DNA of 64,000 bases, taken from contig NZ_VOBR01000012.1 in NCBI RefSeq assembly GCF_007845675.1, forward strand, positions 184,951 to 248,950, written 5' to 3'. The notes below the pieces were generated by a model. It saw nothing but the letters and a program-made list of their open reading frames with translations. It was not told the DNA's origin and made no database searches. The translations under genes and the position numbers were made by a program. The DNA comes from Lentzea tibetensis. Lineage in GTDB: Bacteria > Actinomycetota > Actinomycetes > Mycobacteriales > Pseudonocardiaceae. Positions within the stretch are counted from its first letter, which is position 1, and each line of letters opens with the position of its first letter. Below are positions 44,804-54,200 of the stretch, one piece after another.

Positions 44804-46876
44804 CTAATAGCGAGGCGCCCTCACGACAACGGCGAGCTGACCTGGGCGGTAGTCCTCGGGCAGACGAACAGGCAGCAGCGGTCGCGGGTCCAGCGCGAAA
44901 CGGGCACGTCGCCACCACGAAACGCCGGCGAGCGCGGTCGCACGCAAGGAGTCAGCACACGTCCAAGCGAACGCGGCATCATCGTCGCCAAGTGCTTCCG
45001 GTGCGTACAACGCCCTGTCCACCAGGTCGGCGAGCGGCTGCGCGGCTGCCACGCACGCGACGACCTGCCCCGTGGTCGATGTGTGGTCGACCGCGCACCC
45101 CGTGAGGCGCAGTACGTCCACCGTGTGACGCCATGCGCGGGCGACACGGCGGCGCGGAGATCCCTTTGTGCGGTCATGTCTGCGACGCAAGGCCCTCAGC
45201 GGGAACGGGGCCAGCATCACCAGCAGGGCGACAACGGGCAACAGGAGCAACATGCCGGCCGGGGAGCTGGGCGGCGGGGTCGCGTCCACCGCGTGACTTC
45301 CCGGCTCGGGCGGGACCTGCTGGACCGGTGCGGGCACGGGGACGAACGAGCCCTTCGGGCGCTCCTGTTCTTGTTGGCTCGCGGGGTCATCGGCCGACAC
45401 GAGATGGGTGGGGCTCGGGTCGACCGGCACCCAGCCCAGACGCAGGAACCGCACCTCCACCCAGGCGAACACCGTGCTGCCGTCGATGTGGAAGCGGCCT
45501 CCGGTCCATTTCGGCTCGAAGCCGAGCACGACCCGCGCGTCCCACCCGAGATGGCGGCACAGCAGGGCGAACGCCGAGGCGTACTGCTCGCTGGTGCCGC
45601 GGTAGCTCTTCAGCAACTCCTTGACCTGGTACAGCCCATCCCCCGCGAGCTTGGGCTTCTTCGAGGCGTCGTAGCGGAAAAGAGAGTCGACGAAGACACC
45701 TTGCAACGCGGCGAACTTGTCCACTTCGGACCGCTGTCCCGCGATGGCGCGGTCGGCGAACTCGAGCACCTCGGACGGAAGCGGCACGGCGAGCGGACCG
45801 TCCGCGGGGGCGGGGGTGTCGCCTCTCAGCTGGCCGGCGTCGATCGACGGCTCGACGCCGGTGACGCGGTAGGTCGACGGGGTCGCGGTACCCGCGGGCA
45901 CCGCGAGATCACCTGTAGCGGCGTCGAATCCCATGCCTGGCACGGAGATCGTCGCCGGCCGACCCGGACGAGGCAGCCAGCCGACCGTGTCGGGTGTCTC
46001 CACGCGGAGGTCGAGCGAGGCCACGGCCCCTGGGACGACTGGGGCGGGCAGCTTCGTGCCGGCCCGGCGGTAGTCCGGCGCGGCGGACCAGCCGTCGCGG
46101 GCGAACTCGGTCAGGGTGACCATGGTGACCCGGTCCACCTCGTGCGAACCGGTGCCGGTGATCGTCAGGGGCACCTTCCCGTCGCGCAGCGCGAGGTACT
46201 GGTCCATGGGGTTGACGTGCTGGCGGGGGCGCACCTGGACGTCGGCCAGGTCCTGCAGGCTCGCCGCTGGGCCGGTCGACCAGCCGGTGGCCGCGAACCC
46301 GGCACCGCCGGCGACGATCGTGCCGATCACGGCCACCGCGATCGCCGAGACCGCGCGGCGTGGCACGCCCGCCAGGATCGTCGCGACCGCGCACAGCACG
46401 AAGGCGGGGACGTACCACCGCGGCAACGGCGCCACAGCGGCACCGAAACCCAGTCCCACCACCAAGCAGACCACCGCGGGGAGCAACGGCAACAGCGGCG
46501 TGCCCGGCCGCAGCGCGCACCGGGCGGCGACCAGCGCGGCAAGTCCGATCAGTACCGAGACGGCCGCGACCTGTGGTGCGTCCGGATCCGCGGGCAGCAC
46601 ACCTGTGACGAGCCGCGAGAACCCGGTCAGCACATCCGCGCCCGGCCTGGTCACCGCCGCGACCGCGCCCAGCACGGCGCCGAAACCCGCCACCGTGCCG
46701 GCCACACCGGACACCCGAGGACCGAACGCCACCGCGGCGCAGCCCCACACGGCGGCGACCGCGGCGGGAATCGCGATGGCCAGCAACAGGAAGACGTGGC
46801 CGTCGGCGAACACGGGCTGGAACGACCATCCGGCGAGCGCCACGAGGGCAGCTGCCAGCACCACCCGCACCATCAT
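44804..46876 (-). CDS. TgpA-like membrane transglutaminase-domain protein with catalytic residues replaced
   Basis: 690 aa; ATG 46876 overlaps the DUF58 stop by one base. About six to seven N-terminal membrane helices (VRVVLAAALVALAGWSF, LLLAIAIPAAVAAVWG, ...), a large exterior part with a transglutaminase core domain, a Pro-rich segment, one more helix (PAGMLLLLPVVALLVMLAPF) and a cytoplasmic DUF4129-like tail. In the core, the motif expected as G-x-C-E-Q-F-A reads GTSEQYASAFALL and the expected HAWVEV reads VFAWVEVRF, so Cys and His of the triad are Ser and Phe; Asp (VDPSPT) remains. Third member of the MoxR-DUF58-TgpA set. Confidence 0.85.
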   Translation of the reverse strand: MMVRVVLAAALVALAGWSFQPVFADGHVFLLLAIAIPAAVAAVWGCAAVAFGPRVSGVAGTVAGFGAVLGAVAAVTRPGADVLTGFSRLVTGVLPADPDAPQVAAVSVLIGLAALVAARCALRPGTPLLPLLPAVVCLVVGLGFGAAVAPLPRWYVPAFVLCAVATILAGVPRRAVSAIAVAVIGTIVAGGAGFAATGWSTGPAASLQDLADVQVRPRQHVNPMDQYLALRDGKVPLTITGTGSHEVDRVTMVTLTEFARDGWSAAPDYRRAGTKLPAPVVPGAVASLDLRVETPDTVGWLPRPGRPATISVPGMGFDAATGDLAVPAGTATPSTYRVTGVEPSIDAGQLRGDTPAPADGPLAVPLPSEVLEFADRAIAGQRSEVDKFAALQGVFVDSLFRYDASKKPKLAGDGLYQVKELLKSYRGTSEQYASAFALLCRHLGWDARVVLGFEPKWTGGRFHIDGSTVFAWVEVRFLRLGWVPVDPSPTHLVSADDPASQQEQERPKGSFVPVPAPVQQVPPEPGSHAVDATPPPSSPAGMLLLLPVVALLVMLAPFPLRALRRRHDRTKGSPRRRVARAWRHTVDVLRLTGCAVDHTSTTGQVVACVAAAQPLADLVDRALYAPEALGDDDAAFAWTCADSLRATALAGVSWWRRARFALDPRPLLPVRLPEDYRPGQLAVVVRAPRY

Positions 46877-48039
46877 CAGCCCACCGCCCCGTCGAGCACC
46901 AGGTGGTTCCACGCCGAAGCCGCCTCGGCACCGGTGCGCGCCGACAGCACCACGAGGCCCTGCCGCCGGTGTGAGAACGGTTCACCGTCGCCCATCAGCA
47001 CCACGACCACCGGGGCGAAGCGGCGGCGCTGGTCGGCCAGGCGCGTGACCACGGCGGGCTCGCCCGCTCCGGTGACCACGACGAGTGCGCCGCCCGGCTC
47101 GGCCACATCGACCGCGGTGACCAGGTCGGCGGTCTCTTCGCCGGCACACCGCTGTGCCGCGGCGAGCCGGTCGAGTGCGGACGTGGCGCCGGACGCCGTC
47201 ACCTCGGCGAGATCCTCGCCGAGGATCACCAGCCGGGCCGGCCTGCCGCCCTCCAGCGTGCTCGACACAACCGTCGCCGCGATCTCGGCGGCCTCCTCGA
47301 AGATGTCCGCGTCGAACACCGCGGACCGGGTGTCCAGCACAACGCTCACGGTCGGCTCCATGGTGTCCACGGACTCGCGCACGACGAGCTGACCGGTCCG
47401 TGCCGTCGACCGCCAGTGGATCCGGCGCGGATCGTCGCCCTGCACGTACTCGCGCAGTGACGCGAAGCTGGTGGTGCCGGGCTTGCTCGCCTCGGCCCGG
47501 CCCTCGAAGTCCGGCACCGTACCCACCGGCATCGGCTGCACCGCGTGCACTCGGGGATGCACCCACAGCACCCCGCGGTGTCCCATGTCCTGCCTGCGCC
47601 GGAACAACCCGAGGGCGTCCGCGCGCTCCACCGTGAGCGGGCCGAGCTCGAGCCTGCCGCGCCGCCGGGCGGGAATCGGGTACTGCGCCGTGCGCCAGCC
47701 GCCCGCCTGCACCACGGGCAGTGGCACCGGCACGGGCACGTCGGCGAGCCGATCCACGACCACGAGCCCGCCGACCGCACGGCGCCCCTTGTTGTGCACG
47801 GTCAGCCTGCCCGCCGCGGCGTCACCGGCCGACACCCGATCCGGAGCGAAACCTCGCGTCAGCTCGAGGTTCTGCGGGATCACGACGGTCACCGCACCGA
47901 AGATCAACAGGACGAGAGCGGCCACGGCAAGCCCTGCCGCCGCCGGGTAGCCGGCCAGCCTGCCCAGTGCGAACAGCGCGACCCCGCCGGCCAGTACCGC
48001 CCAGCCCGACGCCGTGAACGGCGCGTACCGGTTCACCAC
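46876..48039 (-). CDS. DUF58 (vWA-like) membrane-anchored protein
   Basis: 387 aa, GTG start overlapping moxR by seven bases. Two N-terminal helices (GWAVLAGGVALFALGRLAGY, AGLAVAALVLLIFGAVTVVI), then the DUF58 signature TTSFASLREYVQGDDPRRIHWRSTARTGQLVVRE and a vWA-like fold with TVSVVLDTRS (MIDAS-type Asp). Partners of MoxR ATPases in assembly or maturation of envelope complexes. Its gene order with MoxR and TgpA is conserved across bacteria. Confidence 0.9.
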   Translation of the reverse strand: MVNRYAPFTASGWAVLAGGVALFALGRLAGYPAAAGLAVAALVLLIFGAVTVVIPQNLELTRGFAPDRVSAGDAAAGRLTVHNKGRRAVGGLVVVDRLADVPVPVPLPVVQAGGWRTAQYPIPARRRGRLELGPLTVERADALGLFRRRQDMGHRGVLWVHPRVHAVQPMPVGTVPDFEGRAEASKPGTTSFASLREYVQGDDPRRIHWRSTARTGQLVVRESVDTMEPTVSVVLDTRSAVFDADIFEEAAEIAATVVSSTLEGGRPARLVILGEDLAEVTASGATSALDRLAAAQRCAGEETADLVTAVDVAEPGGALVVVTGAGEPAVVTRLADQRRRFAPVVVVLMGDGEPFSHRRQGLVVLSARTGAEAASAWNHLVLDGAVG

Positions 48040-49016
48040 TGGCCCGCCGGTGTGGGCGCGGGCACCTTGTGCAGCACCTCGGCCAGCACGTCACCGGTGC
48101 TGAGATCGCGGACGCGGGCCTTGGCGGTGAGCATGAGCCGGTGCTCCAGCACCGGACGGCACAGCGCGCGCACGTCGTCCGGCGTGACGAAGTGGTTGCC
48201 ACGCCCCAGCGCGTGGGCCTGGGCGGCCCGCAGCAACGCGAGGCTGCCGCGGGTGCTCACGCCGAGCCGCAAGTCCGGGTGGATCCGCGTTTCGTGGGCG
48301 AGCAACGCAATGTACCGGGCCACCTCGGGCGTGACGTGCACGCCGGACACCGCGTGCTGGAGCTGACCGACCTGCTCCAGGGTGGTGACGGGGTTCAGGC
48401 GCGGCGGCTGCGCCGCGGCGCGGTTCGCCAGGAGCGCGGTTTCCACGGCCAGGTCGGGGTGGCCGAGCTCGATGCGCATCAGGAACCGGTCGAGCTGTGC
48501 TTCCGGCAGCTGGTAGGTGCCCTCCATGTCCACGGGGTTCTGCGTCGCGACGACGAGGAACGGCGCGGGCACGGGATATCCGACGCCGTCGACGGTCACC
48601 TGTGCCTCCTCCATCACCTCCAGCAGCGCGGACTGCGTCTTGGGGCTCGCCCGGTTGATCTCGTCGGCGATCACGACGTTGGCGAACACCGGACCCTCCC
48701 GGAAGCGGAACACCTCGTCGCGCCGCTCCCACACCGAGACGCCGGTGATGTCGCCGGGCAGCAGGTCGGGCGTGAACTGGATGCGCCGCCAACTGCCGCC
48801 CATGCTCGTCGCGAGCGCCTTGGCCAGTGACGTCTTGCCGGTGCCCGGCACGTCCTCGATCAGGAGGTGGCCGCCGGCGAACAGGCAGGCCAGCGCGAGA
48901 CGGATCGCCCCGGTCTTCCCGCTGATCGCGCGCTCGACCTCGGCCAGCACGGCGTCGTGCACGGACTGGAAACCGGGAGCCGCGAGCCGGGGATCGCCGT
49001 TCGTGGTGTGGGTCAT
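48033..49016 (-). CDS. MoxR-family AAA+ ATPase
   Basis: 327 aa. ATG 49016 with GAGG eight bases upstream is preferred over GTG 49049, which would overlap the kinase gene. MoxR features: Walker A EDVPGTGKTSLAKAL, Walker B NVVIADEINRASPKTQSALLEVMEE, sensor 1 FLVVATQNPVDMEGTYQLPEAQLDRFLMRI, C-terminal lid with STRGSLALLRAAQAHAL. Chaperone-like ATPase acting with the DUF58 protein. Located inside the kinase/FtsK operon, so it may service the secretion system. Confidence 0.94.
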   Translation of the reverse strand: MTHTTNGDPRLAAPGFQSVHDAVLAEVERAISGKTGAIRLALACLFAGGHLLIEDVPGTGKTSLAKALATSMGGSWRRIQFTPDLLPGDITGVSVWERRDEVFRFREGPVFANVVIADEINRASPKTQSALLEVMEEAQVTVDGVGYPVPAPFLVVATQNPVDMEGTYQLPEAQLDRFLMRIELGHPDLAVETALLANRAAAQPPRLNPVTTLEQVGQLQHAVSGVHVTPEVARYIALLAHETRIHPDLRLGVSTRGSLALLRAAQAHALGRGNHFVTPDDVRALCRPVLEHRLMLTAKARVRDLSTGDVLAEVLHKVPAPTPAGQW

Positions 49017-49033
49017 CTGCAGGTCCTCGTGTG

Positions 49034-51202
49034 TCAGGTCGGTGGGCACTCAGGCTGGGGAGCGGGGTCGGGTGGTGGGGCGGTGACGCCGATGGCGATC
49101 ACGTAGTAGCAGCCGGGCCCGTCCGGGTTGGGGTCGCGGAAGCTGTGCCGTCCCACCGGGAGCTCGCCGCGCGGGATGTTTCCGCGCATGACGACGTACT
49201 TCTTCAGTCCGGCCAGCTGATCGGAGTCCGCGGGCCACGACACGGTGACGAGGCCGTCGGAGCCGGGCGTGACCGTCGTCTCCAAGCGGTAGACGGGCCT
49301 CCCACTCGAGGGCGCGGAGGTCGTCGGACCGGCTCCCTCCGGCGGAGAGTGATCTTGCAGCGCCCACACCGCGCCGGTGACGCCGCCGGCCACCGCGGTC
49401 GCCACACTGACCGCGGCGATCCACAACCGACGCCGCGACCTGGGTGGCGGTGGCTCGGCCGGCGCGTCCGGCAGCGGCCGCGCTCCGGTCTCGGTCGGCG
49501 GCGCCCCGGACTGGATCGGCGTCAGGTCGTGCCAAGGCACCGGGGCCGGTGGCGGGGTCAGGTCACCGGCCCCGCCCATCGCGAGGTCCGCCAGCGCGTC
49601 CGCGACGGACTGGGCGGACGGCCGGTCACCGGGGTCGCTCGCCAGGCAACGCTGGACCAGCGCCCACTCCGAGTCGCGCAATCCCTGTGGGCGAACGGGA
49701 TCGGCGGACTCCGGCCGAGGACCGGCGAGCGCCTCGTGGACCGTGACACCCAGCGCGTAGACGTCGCTCGCCCACGTCGCCTGATCGCCTCGGGCGAGCT
49801 CGGGAGCGAGGTACGCGGCGGTGCCGACGAGGTGCCCGTTGCTGGTGACGGTGGCCTGGTCCACCGGCCTCGCCAGGCCGAAATCGCTGAGAATCGCGCG
49901 GGCCGGCCAGCCGTTCCACTCGACGAGGATGTTGTCCGGCTTGAAGTCCCGGTGCACCAGGCCGTTGCGGTGCGCGGCGGCGAGGCCCGCGGCCGCGTCG
50001 GACAGCAGCCTGAGCTGGTCGGCCCGGTCGAGGCTGGGCAGGGCCCGCCGGAGGTTCGCGCCCTCCACGAGCTCCAGGACGATGACCGCCTGGTCATGGC
50101 CGATCATCAGGTCGTGCACCTTGATCACGTTGGGGTGGTCGAGGTACCGCAGCGTCGACCACTCGCGGTACAGGCGATCCGTCGCGACCTTGTCCGCGAC
50201 GAGCTCCGGGTGGAGGACCTTGATCGCGACCACCACGCCGTCACCGCGCCGGGCCCGCCACACCTCGCCGCTGCTGCCGCCGTCGATGTACTGCAGCTTC
50301 GTGTAGTTGTCCCCGACCACGGGCGGCACGGTCGGCACGACCTGCTCCACGGGTTCGGTGACGACCTCGCCCTGCAGGCTGCGCGCGAACTCCTCCGCGG
50401 ACTGCGGACGATCGCCGGGGGCGAGAGCCAGTGCCCGCCGCAGCGGTTCGGCGAGCTGGCGCGGGATGGTCATCGGGACGTCGGATGGTGGGGGCGCGAA
50501 CGCTTTTCCCAGCCCGCCCGCCTCGATCGGGGGCCGACCGGCGATCAGTGTCCACAGTGTCGATGCCAGCGCGTACACGTCGCCGGCCGCGGTCCAGTCG
50601 TGCCCCTGCAACACCTCTGGCGGCTCGTGCCCGGTGAAGACCTCCTTGGCGAGTGCGAGCTCGGCGAGCACCGGCAGGGTGGGGCTCGTCAGCCGGACCA
50701 CGCCGCCCGCGTCGCGCAACAGAGCGGACGGGCTGATGCCGCCGTGCATGATGTCGTTGCCGTGCAACCACTTCAGGCCGATCGCCGCCACGAGAGCAGC
50801 GTCCACACAGGCCTCGGCGGACAGCGGTCCTGCCTCGGTGAGCGGGGCGCCTGGTCGCTCGGTGACCAGGAAGCAGTGGCCGTCCGCGGTGTCACCGTGG
50901 TCGGCCAGCGGCACGATGTGACGGTTGCTCAGCTCGGCGAGCGCGGCCGCCTCGGTGCGGAACCGGCGCCGCGCCGCTTTGGGCAGGTCCGCCACCACGA
51001 GCACGGTCACCGCGGCGCCGTCGAACTGTCTCGTCGCCGCCGTGGTCGTGAAAGGTCCACGAGCGACGATGTCGGTTCCCAGGTGATAACCGGGTAATGG
51101 TCCGGTTGTCACGACGTTGGCACCCCCGGCGAATGGGATTCGTTCGGTCTCGTACGCAGTCTCACGGAAACACACAGCGTTACCGGACACGGGGGTGGTC
51201 AT
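49034..51202 (-). CDS. Membrane Ser/Thr protein with tandem pseudokinase and kinase domains
   Basis: 722 aa; start overlaps the FtsK-like stop (ATGA). Residues 40-280 are a kinase-like domain lacking the VAIK lysine and with HGGISPSAL (153-161) in place of the HRD loop, and no DFG: a pseudokinase. Residues 300-540 are a complete PknB-type kinase: AIK Lys328, HRDFKPDN 417-424, SDFG 439-442, GTAAYLAPE. A Pro-rich linker, one membrane helix (593-615) and an exterior fibronectin-like domain (GLVTVSWPADSDQLAGLKKYVVMRG) follow. Likely phosphorylates partners read by the FHA domains encoded next door. Confidence 0.9.
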   Translation of the reverse strand: MTTPVSGNAVCFRETAYETERIPFAGGANVVTTGPLPGYHLGTDIVARGPFTTTAATRQFDGAAVTVLVVADLPKAARRRFRTEAAALAELSNRHIVPLADHGDTADGHCFLVTERPGAPLTEAGPLSAEACVDAALVAAIGLKWLHGNDIMHGGISPSALLRDAGGVVRLTSPTLPVLAELALAKEVFTGHEPPEVLQGHDWTAAGDVYALASTLWTLIAGRPPIEAGGLGKAFAPPPSDVPMTIPRQLAEPLRRALALAPGDRPQSAEEFARSLQGEVVTEPVEQVVPTVPPVVGDNYTKLQYIDGGSSGEVWRARRGDGVVVAIKVLHPELVADKVATDRLYREWSTLRYLDHPNVIKVHDLMIGHDQAVIVLELVEGANLRRALPSLDRADQLRLLSDAAAGLAAAHRNGLVHRDFKPDNILVEWNGWPARAILSDFGLARPVDQATVTSNGHLVGTAAYLAPELARGDQATWASDVYALGVTVHEALAGPRPESADPVRPQGLRDSEWALVQRCLASDPGDRPSAQSVADALADLAMGGAGDLTPPPAPVPWHDLTPIQSGAPPTETGARPLPDAPAEPPPPRSRRRLWIAAVSVATAVAGGVTGAVWALQDHSPPEGAGPTTSAPSSGRPVYRLETTVTPGSDGLVTVSWPADSDQLAGLKKYVVMRGNIPRGELPVGRHSFRDPNPDGPGCYYVIAIGVTAPPPDPAPQPECPPT

Positions 51203-54200
51203 CGGGTCGCCACCGCCACGGTGCCGGACGCGGGCACCTGCACGAGCGTGGTGGCGCCTCGGTGCACCAGCAGGCCGCGTCCTGGTGGCCAGTTGCCCGC
51301 GGTGGATCGGGGCAGTCGCAGGTCGAACAACTCGCCGGCGATGGTGCTCGCCGGGCTGAGCAGCAGACCGCTGCGGGCGCGGCGGGCCGACGCGAGCCAG
51401 CCGCGGTGCCGGTTGAGCAGCATGTCGTCGGTGGTCGCCGCGGCGACCACGACCGAGCCGGTGTCACGCGCTGTGCGGACCACTTGGTCGAGCACCTCAC
51501 CCGAGGTGTACTCGTCGAGCAGTTCGCCGTCGTCGACGACCACCGCGACTGGTAGGTCCGCGAGCAGGTCCGCGAGCTCGGTCTTCGTGCCGTCAGTGAC
51601 ACCGACGACGCGCGGATGCGCACCGAGGTCGCGCAACGGCGACGGCCTCGGCGTCACCAGCACCACCGGCAGGTCACCGGTGAGACTGCGCACGACCGCG
51701 GCGAGCGCGGTCGACCGTCCCGAACCGGACGGTCCCGCGATCACGAACGCGCCGCCCGCGGCGACCAGGTTGACGTCCACCGGGCCGAGGTGGTCTCCGC
51801 CCGCGGCGGGGGTGCAGACCACGCCGTCTCGTGACCGGGTGCGGACGCGCAGACCCTCCAGTTGTACGGGCGTGATGCGCTCCGGGAGCGGATCGATCCG
51901 ATGCGGCAGCAGCGCCGGGTCCACGCCGTCCGAGGCGGCACGCAACCGGGTGGCTACGCGGTCCAGCGCCTCGGTCTGCCGCGCGCCGGACGGATCCGCG
52001 TCCAGGAGCGCGACCTGCACCTCTTCCCCGGTGGCGAGCCAGATCGCCCGGCCGGGAGGCATCCACCCAGGCACGTCGCGCGGTGCGAGCCCGAACGCCG
52101 CGGCGTCGTCGCGGTCGGCCTGCCTCAGCACCAGCCGGTGCTCGACGGCAGCGGCGATCCGGTGGCCGAAACCGGTTTTGTCGCTGGTGAGCACAGTGAC
52201 CAGCCCGGCGGCCGGGCCGCGGCGCAGCAGTCCTTCGACGAGGTCGACCGCGCGTCCGCCGTCCCGTTCGGCGAAGTCCCGCACGAACCCTTCCAACCGG
52301 TCCAGCAGCAGCACCAGGTGCGGCAGCCGGTCCGCTGCCGCGGCCGACCGGCGCTGCTCGGCGACCGAGGCGTGTCCGCCCGCGGCCAGGATTCGCTGCC
52401 TGCGGTCGACCTCCTGGTCCAGCCAGTCGAGCAGCCTGACCACCCGGACCGGATCGTCACCGTCGACCACGGCGCCCGTGTGCGGCAGCCCGGCCAGCGG
52501 CGCGAGCGCGCGGTTGCCGCAGTCCAGTCCGTAGAGGTGCACGGTGTCCGGCCCGGCCCCGGTGGCGAGTCCCGCAGCCATGGTGCGCAGGACGGTGGAC
52601 CGGCCCGTGCGTCCCGCCCCGGCCACGGCGACCGGTCCGGTCGTCGCGAGATCGAGCGTGAACGCGTCCTGTGCCTGCGCCGCAGGGCGGTCGGCGAGCC
52701 CCAGCGCAACGCTCACGGGTGAGGTTTGCGGCACCGGGTCCAGTTCAGCAACCGTCACCAGATCCGGCAACGGCGGCAGCCACGGAGAGGCCGGTGCGGT
52801 CACCCCGAGACGCTGGGCCGCGACACGGGTCGCCGCGACGAGCGCCACGAGATCGGTCGCGTCACCCGCGTCCCGCTCGGCCTGGGGCCGCTCGACGGCC
52901 CGGCCGAGCGAGGTGATCACCCTGCGGCACAACGAGATCCCGGTGTCCACATCGGACTGTCTCGGCCAGCCGACCCGCGCCGTCTGGAACGCGGTCAGCT
53001 CGCCGTGCCCGGTGCGCACATATGCACGGCCCGGCTGGCTCGCGCTGATGCGTGCCGCGACCGGGGTATCGAGCACGTCGGCCGACTCGGCGTCGGACGT
53101 GACGCGCAGGCCGACGCGCAGGTTGAGATTGGCCCGCAGGTCCGCCGTGACCGCACCGCCGGGGCGCTGCGTCGCCAGCACGACGTGCACGCCGAGGCTC
53201 CGGCCGCGCATGCCGATCCCCACCACACCCGGTACGAACTCGGGGATCTCCTCCACCAGCGAGGCGAACTCGTCCACGACGATCACCAGTCTCGGCAGCC
53301 TGCCACCGGTGCGCGCCCAGTAGTCCTCGATGTCCTTCGCCCCCGCCTCGGCGAACAGCGCCTCACGGCGCCGCAGTTCCGCGGACAGCGACCGCAACGC
53401 CCGGTTGACCAGGTGACCGTCCAGATCGGTGACCAGGCCGACGCAGTGCGGCAGCCGCTCGCACGCGGCGAAAGCGCTGCCGCCCTTGTAGTCGACGAGC
53501 ACGAACGTCAGCGCGTCCGGCGTGTTCACCAGCGCCAGCGACGTCACCAGCGTCTGCAGCAGCTCGGACTTGCCCGCGCCGGACGTGCCCGCGATCAGCG
53601 CGTGCGGGCCGTGCCCGCGCAGGTCGACGGTGAGCGGCCCGCCGGTGCCGGCGCCGAGCAACGCGGTCGTCGACCGGCCGTGCGGAGACCTCGCCCAGCT
53701 CGCGCACACCGAGTCCGCGTCGGTGTCCGAGTCGCCGACGATCGCGAGGTCTGCCAAGTCGGTGAACCGCACCCGGTCCGGCAACGAGCCGTCGTCGGCC
53801 GCACCGCCCAGCGTCGTGATCGGCGCCAGCGCTCGGGCCATCCGCGTCGCATGGGTCGCGGCGAGCCCGTCCACGAGCAGGTCGTCCACCGGCTGGAGCC
53901 CGTGCCGCGCCAGCCGGGCGCGAGCCCCGGTGATCACCAGCGTGGCCCGGCACTCGTCCGGCAGCGCCTTCTCGTCGTCGTCCAGGCACATCGCGTAGAC
54001 ACCCGCGGCGGGACCATCGGCGAGCACGTCCGCGAATCCGGGCAGGCTGCGCATGCGCCGGGCACCGTCGACCACGACGAGCACCTCACGTTCCCGCGGA
54101 CGCCCTTGGCGCAGCAGACCACGCTGCTGTTCGGTGCGCTGCGCGATCAGTTCGCGCAGCTCCGCCAACCGGGCCTGCGCCTGCGGGGCGTCGGTCGCGA

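Noticed and set aside
45083-47392. 769-aa plus-strand open frame
   Set aside because: Antisense to the transglutaminase-like and DUF58 genes; low-complexity product without motifs.
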